Part shown: positions 1 to 4,942 of the stretch, in pieces | Layout: each line of letters opens with the position of its first letter | Numbering within the stretch: position 1 is the stretch's first letter | Notes under the pieces: model-generated | The model's input: the letters and a program-made list of their open reading frames with translations, nothing else | What the model was told of the DNA's origin: nothing | Database searches by the model: none | Program-made: the position numbers and the translations under genes | Source of the DNA: Methanosarcinales archaeon | GTDB taxonomy: Archaea; Halobacteriota; Methanosarcinia; Methanotrichales; Methanotrichaceae | Assembly (NCBI GenBank): GCA_013415595.1 | Contig: JAAEEW010000115.1 | Location: 1-6,193 of the forward strand | DNA: 6,193 nucleotides | Direction of reading: 5' to 3'

Positions 1-159
1 CATGTGTCATCGGTTAAGAGCAGAATCGCTTTGCACATGACAAAATTTCAGGTTTGTCCGATGAGGAAATTTTCTCACCCAATCCTCGCTGCCATCGGTC
101 TCAGCAAAACATGAGATGAGACTATCACGCATTTTGTAATTATTAAAATAAATAATTTA
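1..159. other. Intergenic gap at left edge, no supported gene
   Basis: I see no convincing gene here. A plus-strand frame is open from the window edge to a TGA at 112-114, but its translation looks like no protein I know and it has no visible start. The gap holds a near-palindrome at 62-77, an AT-rich hairpin at 138-157 just beyond the stop of the minus-strand gene, and at 6-19 one arm of a 14-bp inverted repeat. The other arm (169-182) lies in the last codons of that gene. Confidence 0.6.
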
Positions 160-182
160 TTAACTATTTCTTAACCGATGAC
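6..182. repeat. 14-bp perfect inverted repeat (arms 6-19 and 169-182)
   Basis: GTCATCGGTTAAGA at 6-19 is exactly complementary to TCTTAACCGATGAC at 169-182. The right arm is coding: on the minus strand it spells His-Arg-Leu-Arg near the C-terminus of the membrane protein. The left arm, read on the plus strand in frame 2, spells the same His-Arg-Leu-Arg and reaches a TGA eight codons later. A convergent relative ending just inside the window would explain this, but only a few codons are visible. A chance match or a long-range stem in the 3' end of the transcript are alternatives. Confidence 0.55.
131..159 (-). terminator. AT-rich terminator-like hairpin downstream of the membrane protein gene
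   Basis: AATTATT (138-144) and AATAATT (151-157) form a perfect 7-bp inverted repeat around a 6-nt loop, immediately 3' of the TAA stop at 160-162. In the minus-strand transcript it is U-rich and followed by further A/T-rich sequence. Archaeal termination often uses U-rich tracts, so the position and composition fit. The stem is all A/T and weak. Confidence 0.35.
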
Positions 183-1617
183 CAATGGATTTCTCTGACG
201 GGCCATGGCCTTCTGGCGGGGACGGGATCATATTTTCGGCCGTCTCCCCGGATTTCGGCAAGGCGCTCTTCACCGATTCTTCTTCGCAGGATGCTCCATG
301 AGACCCATCAGGGATGACAGGGACGATGGCAGCCTCTACCCTCTCTGCATCAGATGGACGCTCAGCTTCATGGTTCATTTCCCCGGCTGCCTGACCAGAG
401 AATGCCAATTTTTCCAGCGCATCCCTTATGGCCTTAAAATCGGATTCGAGGCTTTTGAGTTCAATGGAATAGAGATCCGGGTGATGCACCTTATCCAATA
501 GATCATCAATTTTTCCAGATAGACTGCTATCGTTCGGCCTCTTGATTTTTTGCAGATCCTTGAGATGGTAAACGGTGCGCAGTGCCCGAGCTTTTTCGTT
601 CCCCTGCTCCTGATAATATTTGTACAGCCGGCCCAGAAATATGCCCGCCAGAAGGAAGAAGACCGGATAGAGCGGGGCTGTGCGGACCTTGAGGTCCACG
701 GGAAGGGTCAACGGAGCCTGCCAGCCTTTTATGCTCAGGTAAACCTTCCCCATATAATGATCCGGCGGAAGGTTCTTGCGATTGATATTCAGGACCACGA
801 AGGAGATTCTGGACGCCGGCAGGACCATCATGCTGGCGTTAGTGTAAAATATTTTATTACTTAGATAATGCCCGGTGGTCTCTCCCTTGACAATGACCTC
901 TGCGTCTGCCAGGGTGGCGTTGGTGGGCGCGGAGTTGTTCACTGGAATTTGCGCCTCATCTGCAAAAGAGCTGCTGGGAAGCAGGATGTTCACGAATCCC
1001 GGTATCAGATTGACTATGAATGTAAAAAATCCGTTGATGGGATCGCTGATAAACGGAATGGAGGATATCACCGGCACTTTAATCTCCTGGTCCCGAACCA
1101 GCTGCATGTCCAGGCTGGTGAAATCCGGCAAGAGGGTGGGCTTTGGCCGGGGCTTCACCAGGACGGTCATGTTCAGGATCGTTTCCATGCTCCTGTTGCC
1201 TGCCAGGGGCACAAATTTTATCTGGCCTTCGTAGGTTCCAGGGTCGTTCAGGCCGGAAACGCTGACGATGAAGTCCCGGGGGCGGTCTCTTTTCATCGCC
1301 GGCATGACGTTGGCTCCGTTGGCCCCGACACCGATCAGGCGCACATGATCGAAGGACAGCACGCTGTCCCCATCCACCTGCCTCAAGTTGGAGGCGAACA
1401 CGGAGTACTTGCTTATGTCTCCTCCACTGGCGCATAGCCTCAGGCTGCCGTTGAAGATCCCCTGGTCATTTTGCCATCCGGTTATGTTGAATGGGACGTC
1501 AAAGGGCTGGACCTCAATTTTCAAAGGATTGCTGATCGCAGCCGTGGATAGCAGGGCTGCGCTTAAGAGATATAACGAACAGAGCAACAAACAGAGCAAT
1601 GCCGATCTGGGCTGCAT
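160..1617 (-). CDS. Membrane-anchored surface protein, signal peptide plus two beta modules, function unknown
   Basis: This 485-residue protein belongs to no family I recognise by name. Residues 1-28 are a secretory signal (basic start, leucine-rich core, Ala-Ala before the likely cleavage). Residues 30-155 and about 225-312 look like beta-sandwich modules that end alike: Tyr-x-Gly followed by alternating hydrophobics and a Val-x-Val-Lys/Arg strand. Between them, at 183-217, is an unusually hydrophobic, Phe/Ile/Pro-rich stretch. A single transmembrane helix (about 315-334) leads to a basic, helical, probably coiled-coil segment (335-410) and an acidic, Pro/Ser-rich tail. Seven N-X-S/T sequons lie on the outer side (N44, N56, N141, N149, N227, N233, N260), fitting archaeal N-glycosylation. 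The ATG at 1617 is preferred over an in-frame GTG at 1641 because an AGGTGAT site sits just upstream of it. The gene stands alone between gaps. Surface sensing or adhesion with a cytoplasmic link is an inference from architecture only. Confidence 0.85.
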   Translation of the reverse strand: MQPRSALLCLLLCSLYLLSAALLSTAAISNPLKIEVQPFDVPFNITGWQNDQGIFNGSLRLCASGGDISKYSVFASNLRQVDGDSVLSFDHVRLIGVGANGANVMPAMKRDRPRDFIVSVSGLNDPGTYEGQIKFVPLAGNRSMETILNMTVLVKPRPKPTLLPDFTSLDMQLVRDQEIKVPVISSIPFISDPINGFFTFIVNLIPGFVNILLPSSSFADEAQIPVNNSAPTNATLADAEVIVKGETTGHYLSNKIFYTNASMMVLPASRISFVVLNINRKNLPPDHYMGKVYLSIKGWQAPLTLPVDLKVRTAPLYPVFFLLAGIFLGRLYKYYQEQGNEKARALRTVYHLKDLQKIKRPNDSSLSGKIDDLLDKVHHPDLYSIELKSLESDFKAIRDALEKLAFSGQAAGEMNHEAERPSDAERVEAAIVPVIPDGSHGASCEEESVKSALPKSGETAENMIPSPPEGHGPSEKSIGHRLRNS

Positions 1618-1621
1618 GACA

Positions 1622-1628
1622 ATCACCT
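1622..1628 (-). promoter_or_regulatory. Ribosome binding site deciding the start at 1617
   Basis: AGGTGAT on the minus strand, with the GGTGA core ending 5 nt before the ATG at 1617. It favours this start over the upstream in-frame GTG at 1641, which would put extra polar residues before the signal peptide. Confidence 0.7.
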
Positions 1629-1731
1629 CTCCCGAGACCACATGATATCGTTCTTTGAATAATAATAGTAATAATTGCCTACAAGGATCAACCTCAAGTA
1701 AGGTTTATGCAGTAAATCGGGACAATTTTAC

Positions 1732-1740
1732 TATTTAAAT
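1732..1740 (-). promoter_or_regulatory. TATA box for the membrane protein gene
   Basis: Read on the minus strand, ATTTAAATA is preceded by an A-rich stretch that could serve as the BRE. It lies about 115 bases upstream of the ATG, so transcription would start near 1710 and leave a leader of roughly 90 nt carrying the ribosome binding site. The sequence is nearly symmetrical, but no plus-strand gene lies downstream, so the minus direction is the sensible reading. Confidence 0.4.
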
Positions 1741-1907
1741 TTTTGGTATCCTTGGCATCGCTTGCCGAAGAGGCGCCATCAATATGTGAAATAGCTTACC
1801 ATATAATCCCCATGCCCGAGGGATAGAGCGACTGGGGACGGCAGATATTCATCAATTCCGCGGAGATATCATCCGCCAGGATGAACAAGAAATGAGATCA
1901 ACACCAT

Positions 1908-1958
1908 GATAAAAATATGCTGATACCGGGGGCCGGGGGCAAAAATCCCGGGGTCCCC
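1908..1958 (-). terminator. Candidate terminator of trpS
   Basis: CCGGG (1933-1937) pairs with CCCGG (1947-1951). An outer GGGG (1928-1931) can pair with CCCC (1955-1958) across a small internal loop. On the minus strand the stem is followed by a U-rich run around 1911-1918. It lies about 60 bases after the trpS stop. Whether archaeal polymerase uses the hairpin or only the U-tract cannot be judged from sequence. Confidence 0.35.
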
Positions 1959-2016
1959 AGCGTTGAAAAATTAATGGAAGCTGAGCCATGGGCACCTCAG
2001 GCCGGGGAGATCTTGC

Positions 2017-3318
2017 TCACTCTTTTATCCCGAACTCCCCCAGCCTCTCCCGGGCCGCCTCCCGGGCCTGCTGGTGCTCGGTCAGGAATTGCACCACCCG
2101 CTCCGAGACCATCTTCTTGCAGGTTCCGCACATCTGCCGCCCGGAGCGGCACTCCTCGTAGAGCTCGGCCAGCTCCCGGTCGTCGTCGGAGAGGTGGAAG
2201 ACCAGGAACTCGTAGACCGAGCACTTCTCCGGCTCTCCGCCGTCCCTCTTCTGCTCGGCCAGGGACTGCTTGCCCCCGGTGATGGCCCGCATGATCTTCT
2301 TTCCGGCCTCCCTGGGGTCCTCGGTCAGGGCTATGTGGCTCTCCGGCCTGGAGGAGGACATCTTGCCTCCGGTCAGGCCCACCATGAAGCGGTGGTAGAT
2401 GGAGGCCGGGGCCAGGAATCCAAGCTCCCCCTGCCCCACCTCCATGCGACGGATGACCTCGGCCACCTCCTCCCGGCCACCGGCGTCCAGGACGTCGATG
2501 TGCTCCTCGTACTCCTTGATATTCCGGTAGCCGGCCTTGCGCAGGCTGTCTGCCGCCGCCTTCATCAGCTCCGGACCGGCGGCCTTTCCCCGGATGCTGA
2601 TGTACTCCTCCCGGTCCTCCACCAGGAACTTTCGCATTCGGTAGGCCAGATCCCTGGTGAGGCGGATGTGGGCGTCCTGGTCGGATCCCACGGGAATGAC
2701 CACCGGCTTGGGCCCCCCGTACTCCTCTAGCTGGGGGTGGAGGATGTCCGCGCTCTGGGCCATGACGCTGGCCATGTGGCCGATGGAGGTCTCCCCGGAG
2801 AAGCCGTAGATGGCCGAGACCTCGGAGAAGTTGGCGGCCGAAGAGAGCTCGAAGGCCAGGTCTCTCATCTTGAAGTTCTCGGACTGGAAGTAGATGTGTC
2901 CGCTGGGCTGGAACCCGAGGGCGATTAAGCTCAGGATGTACTCGTTGATCCCCAGGTCCCGACAGCGCTGCCAGCTCACCTTGCGAACGGCGTGAGCCTC
3001 CATGTTGGCTATGGCCACGAAGGCGTCTGCACCCTTCTGCTGGTGCCAGATGATCTCGTTCATGACCATCATGTGGCCGAAGTGGACCCTGCCGCTGGGC
3101 ATGAAGCCGCTCATCACTCCAAAAGGCCTCTTTTGGTTCATGGCGTCCACCACCGAGCGGTAGTTGCGGTGGCCGAAGATTATGTGCCGCCTCATGTAGC
3201 GATGGGGGTCTCTTATCTCGGGCATTATCTCCTCGAAGCTCGATATGCCAAACTCATCGAAGAGCTTCGAGTAGTCGTCGATCTGCACTGCGCCCCAGGG
3301 GTCCAGCTTCAATTCCAT
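2017..3318 (-). CDS. trpS: Tryptophanyl-tRNA synthetase, archaeal type
   Basis: The enzyme charges tRNA-Trp with tryptophan in the cytoplasm using ATP (class Ic). The 433 residues carry the HIGH-type signature as PSGRVHFGH (about 74-82) and the KMSKS loop as GGKMSSS (317-323). The family-typical Gly-Ser-Asp-Gln-Asp-Ala-His plus RLTRDLA stretch lies near 211-224. Between that stretch and KMSSS is an extra charged segment of about 55 to 60 residues (near 240-298), absent, as far as I recall, from shorter archaeal enzymes. The C-terminal domain has three cysteines (390, 397, 400), including a Cys-Gly-Thr-Cys pair. The ATG at 3318 was chosen because a TATA-like element lies about 26 bases upstream and no ribosome binding site is visible, fitting a leaderless message. 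An in-frame TTG at 3330 would add four residues. The gene is divergent from the phosphoribosyltransferase. Confidence 0.95.
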   Translation of the reverse strand: MELKLDPWGAVQIDDYSKLFDEFGISSFEEIMPEIRDPHRYMRRHIIFGHRNYRSVVDAMNQKRPFGVMSGFMPSGRVHFGHMMVMNEIIWHQQKGADAFVAIANMEAHAVRKVSWQRCRDLGINEYILSLIALGFQPSGHIYFQSENFKMRDLAFELSSAANFSEVSAIYGFSGETSIGHMASVMAQSADILHPQLEEYGGPKPVVIPVGSDQDAHIRLTRDLAYRMRKFLVEDREEYISIRGKAAGPELMKAAADSLRKAGYRNIKEYEEHIDVLDAGGREEVAEVIRRMEVGQGELGFLAPASIYHRFMVGLTGGKMSSSRPESHIALTEDPREAGKKIMRAITGGKQSLAEQKRDGGEPEKCSVYEFLVFHLSDDDRELAELYEECRSGRQMCGTCKKMVSERVVQFLTEHQQAREAARERLGEFGIKE

Positions 3319-3340
3319 GGCTGTGGGCAATGAAGAAATG

Positions 3341-3348
3341 GTATATCT
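3341..3348 (-). promoter_or_regulatory. TATA box of trpS, leaderless spacing
   Basis: Read on the minus strand this is AGATATAC, centred about 26 bases upstream of the ATG at 3318. Archaeal TATA boxes sit near -26, so transcription should begin at or next to the start codon. The lack of a GGTGA-type site before the ATG agrees with a leaderless transcript. Confidence 0.45.
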
Positions 3349-3359
3349 ATCTTATCTAC

Positions 3360-3535
3360 GGGCAGGCCGCCTGCGTCTGGCCATCGCCAGGACCTCGCCG
3401 GGAGGGGGGTCGGTGGCCCGCTCCCGGGGCGCCACGGGGCTGCCTGGCTGGCCGTCAGCGGCCACCCCTGGCATGGCCGTGGTCGCTGCCCCTGGCATCC
3501 GGCCCAAAGCCCGTTTGGCTGTGGTGGTGGGGTGC
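3360..3535. other. GC-rich, hairpin-bearing island between divergent promoters
   Basis: This stretch is far richer in G and C than the AT-rich promoters on each side. It can form three successive perfect stems: CTGGC/GCCAG (3377-3390), CCGGGAG/CTCCCGG (3398-3427) and TGGCCG/CGGCCA around TCAG (3449-3464). Open frames exist on both strands. One on the minus strand (3498-3352, 48 codons, Pro/Ala/Arg-rich) ends at a TAA in the same frame as trpS. No frame has a ribosome binding site or a recognisable domain. It could be spacer DNA, a structured RNA, or the remains of a gene. GC-rich DNA forms small stems easily by chance. Confidence 0.4.
3465..3498. repeat. 10-bp direct repeat, period 24
   Basis: CCCCTGGCAT occurs at 3465-3474 and 3489-3498, exactly 24 bases apart. 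On the minus strand each copy starts ATG-CCA-GGG, so the repeat unit equals eight codons of the short minus-strand frame described for this island. There are only two copies. It may be a local tandem duplication or a paired protein-binding site. Confidence 0.6.
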
Positions 3536-3544
3536 AGATGAAAA

Positions 3545-3554
3545 ATATTTAAAT
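3545..3554 (+). promoter_or_regulatory. TATA box of the phosphoribosyltransferase gene, leaderless spacing
   Basis: ATATTTAAAT is centred about 27 bases before the ATG at 3577 and preceded by an A-rich BRE-like run. There is no purine-rich ribosome binding site between it and the ATG, so the message is probably leaderless. The ATTTAAAT core is symmetrical and could in principle also fire leftward through the GC-rich island toward trpS. Confidence 0.6.
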
Positions 3555-3576
3555 CTACGATAATATACTATTATCA

Positions 3577-4254
3577 ATGAGCCAGGAGTCCTTCAGGTGC
3601 ACTCTGGTAAGCTGGGAGGAGGCCACCAGGCTATCCAGGGTGCTGGCCGCCAGGATCAGGTCATCCCGCTTTCGCCCCCACCTGGTGATAGCCATCGGCC
3701 GGGGCGGATTTGTCCCCGCCCGGGTGGTCTGCGACAGCCTGCTCCTCTCCAACCTCACCAGCATCAAGGTGGAGCACTGGGGAGTGGCGGCCAGGCAGAT
3801 GCAGGAGGCCAGGGTGAAGTACCCCCTCCCGGTGGACGTTAGGGGCTTGAAGCTGCTCATTGTAGACGACGTCACCGACACCGGAGAGACCCTGAAGGCC
3901 ACGATGGAGCATGTCGGCCTCCAGGGACCGCAGGAGGTTCGAACCGCAGTGCTGCAGCACAAGACCTGCAGCCAATTTGTCCCGGATTACTACGCTGAAG
4001 CGATAACCGAATGGAGGTGGATCATCTATCCCTGGGCGGCCCACGAGGACCTGGTGGGCTTCACGGAGAAGGTGCTGGCCGGGGAGGCCCTCGGCGTCCC
4101 GGAGATCCGGGCCGGGCTGGAAAGGCGCTACAGTCTGCAGGTCTCAGAGAAGACCCTGGCCGGGGTCCTGGCAGAGCTGATGGAGATGGGCCGGCTGGTG
4201 AAAGTAGACGGTTTATATTCCCTGGTCTCCGGCCCAGAGAAGCCCCCTATTTGA
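3577..4254 (+). CDS. Type I phosphoribosyltransferase with C-terminal winged-helix-like segment
   Basis: This enzyme is likely to transfer ribose-5-phosphate from PRPP to a nucleobase in salvage. The substrate (guanine, xanthine or hypoxanthine) cannot be fixed from sequence. Of its 225 residues, about 1-160 form the type I fold. The pyrophosphate loop region is near IAIGRGG (38-44), and the PRPP signature LLIVDDVTDTGET (93-105) carries the paired aspartates D97-D98. A Trp/Tyr-Pro-Trp segment (146-153) resembles the hood region of COG2236-type archaeal enzymes. Residues about 170-216 look like a small winged helix: helix, helix ending LAELMEMGRLV, then a short hairpin VDGLYSL. This could mean regulation or oligomerisation, but a family-typical tail is equally possible. 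The ATG fits the TATA spacing. It lies 80 bases ahead of the regulator on the same strand and is divergent from trpS. Confidence 0.88.
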   Translation: MSQESFRCTLVSWEEATRLSRVLAARIRSSRFRPHLVIAIGRGGFVPARVVCDSLLLSNLTSIKVEHWGVAARQMQEARVKYPLPVDVRGLKLLIVDDVTDTGETLKATMEHVGLQGPQEVRTAVLQHKTCSQFVPDYYAEAITEWRWIIYPWAAHEDLVGFTEKVLAGEALGVPEIRAGLERRYSLQVSEKTLAGVLAELMEMGRLVKVDGLYSLVSGPEKPPI

Positions 4255-4310
4255 TAAACATAAGTTCTAACAAAAACAAACTATTTATATGATAAAGTTT
4301 ATTTGATAAC
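4250..4310 (+). repeat. Short repeats TTTGATAA(A)C flanking the promoter
   Basis: TTTGATAAAC (4250-4259) and TTTGATAAC (4302-4310) flank the TATA region about 52 bases apart, roughly five helical turns. A related ATGATAAAG lies between them at 4289-4297. The first copy overlaps the stop codon of the phosphoribosyltransferase. In AT-rich DNA such matches can be chance. As paired sites they could be operators for the regulator encoded next. Confidence 0.35.
4278..4300 (+). promoter_or_regulatory. Inverted repeat overlapping the TATA box of the winged-helix gene
   Basis: AAAC then TTTAT pairs with ATAAA then GTTT around ATG, with a two-base bulge, giving nine pairs over 23 bases. Its left half contains TATTTATAT (4282-4290), the best TATA box for the gene starting at 4335, with an expected transcription start near 4310. 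A protein bound here would block TBP. The element could also help end transcription of the gene upstream. Confidence 0.4.
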
Positions 4311-4334
4311 TAAAAAATTAAGAACGGGATTTTG

Positions 4335-4724
4335 ATGAAGAGTTTTTCCGTGAAGATGCTCGATGATGACGACCGGGAGTTCGTGGAGATTCTCAGAAAG
4401 CTTGGCACACCCAGAAACGTGGCCACCATGATCACCTATCTGGACAGCGTCTCCGAGGCCACGTCCAGAGAGATCGAGATTGGATCGGACCTGAGGCAGC
4501 CAGAGGTAAGCCTGGCCATGCGAACTCTGCGGGAGAACAACTGGGTGAAGGAAGAGGAGATCAGGAAAGAGGGCAAAGGCAGGCCCATGAAGGTTTACCG
4601 GCTCAACGTATCTCTGGCGGATATCATTCATCACTTTGAGGAGGAGAAAGTGGAGGAATCTGCCAGAACCATGAAGAACATAGAAAAACTAAAGGAGCTG
4701 AGCAGGGTCCTCAGCTCGGATTGA
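4335..4724 (+). CDS. Winged helix-turn-helix transcriptional regulator
   Basis: This 129-residue protein should bind DNA, probably as a dimer, and control transcription of unknown targets. An acidic N-terminus leads into helices LRKLGTPRNVATMITYL (20-36), the turn helix TSREIEIGSDL (43-53) and the likely recognition helix QPEVSLAMRTLRENNWV (55-71). A basic wing follows (EIRKEGKGRPMKVYRL, 75-90). Residues 94-127 are charged and helical, suiting a dimerising coiled coil. No cysteine or metal-binding cluster is visible, so metal sensing of the classical ArsR type is not supported. The ATG at 4335 is preferred over the in-frame TTG at 4332, with only a weak GGGA site upstream. It follows the phosphoribosyltransferase by 80 bases but has its own TATA box inside an inverted repeat, which suggests self-regulation. 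Its end converges on the ubiquitin-fold gene with three bases between the stops. Confidence 0.85.
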   Translation: MKSFSVKMLDDDDREFVEILRKLGTPRNVATMITYLDSVSEATSREIEIGSDLRQPEVSLAMRTLRENNWVKEEEIRKEGKGRPMKVYRLNVSLADIIHHFEEEKVEESARTMKNIEKLKELSRVLSSD

Positions 4725-4727
4725 CGG

Positions 4728-4940
4728 CTATCCCATCGATACGACCAGAAAGATCTGGATATCGCCGACGGTCACCCGGTCATCGCCAGGAACTGGCACG
4801 CCGTCGCTTAGCACGACCGCGGTCTCGGGATTGATCCCCAGACGTCCCAGAAGCTCATCGTAGGTCTCATCACCATCGACCATCGCGCACCGTTGGGTGA
4901 CGGTACCCCCTTCAATGACCTTGGCCAGTAGCGTTTCCAC
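4728..4940 (-). CDS. MoaD/ThiS/SAMP-like ubiquitin-fold protein ending in Met-Gly
   Basis: This 70-residue beta-grasp protein matches the length and layout of sulfur carriers and archaeal small modifiers. It shows a strand pair (residues 5-20), the helix TYDELLGRLGI (26-36), the hairpin AVVLSDGVPVPGDDRV (41-56), and a last strand VGDIQIFLVVS running into the tail. Family members are activated by an E1-like enzyme (MoeB, ThiF or UbaA) on a C-terminal Gly-Gly and then deliver sulfur or modify lysines. Here the tail is Ser-Met-Gly, so only the last glycine is kept. Whether it can be thiocarboxylated or conjugated is open. The GTG start is supported by GGTGA about 9 nt upstream. It begins 2 nt after the stop of a 39-residue ORF, so the two are probably co-translated. 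No E1-like gene is in the window. Confidence 0.8.
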   Translation of the reverse strand: METLLAKVIEGGTVTQRCAMVDGDETYDELLGRLGINPETAVVLSDGVPVPGDDRVTVGDIQIFLVVSMG

Positions 4941-4942
4941 TC

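Larger units (their letters stand above)
1618..2016. other. 399-bp intergenic gap without a supported gene
   Basis: The gap lies between the 5' end of the membrane protein gene and the 3' end of trpS. It holds the TATA-type promoter of the former (1732-1740) and a GC-rich hairpin followed by a U-tract for the latter (1908-1958). Only very short open frames occur on either strand (12 to 18 codons on the minus strand), none with a ribosome binding site. No tRNA or other structural RNA was recognised in it. Confidence 0.6.

Noticed and set aside
1..114. Plus-strand frame open from the left edge to TGA at 112-114
   Set aside because: Only 37 codons, no visible start, and no recognisable sequence. 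It may be a gene end but cannot be supported.
205..1437. Open frames on the plus strand opposite the membrane protein gene
   Set aside because: No ribosome binding sites and no recognisable domains. The minus-strand frame has a signal peptide, a transmembrane helix and a good ribosome binding site.
2074..3333. Long open frames on the plus strand opposite trpS
   Set aside because: They are antisense shadows of a GC-rich gene. Their translations are His/Gly/Leu/Val-rich with no domains, while the minus strand gives a full TrpRS.
3317..3563. Plus-strand frames of 74 and 77 codons in the trpS-phosphoribosyltransferase gap
   Set aside because: They overlap the trpS start and the promoters of both genes, are low-complexity Ala/Gly/Pro/Arg/Trp, and lack a ribosome binding site.
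3936..3945. GGTTCGAACC, resembling the T-loop of a tRNA
   Set aside because: It lies inside the phosphoribosyltransferase frame (Glu-Val-Arg-Thr-Ala), is simply palindromic, and no acceptor stem, D-arm or anticodon arm can be placed around it.
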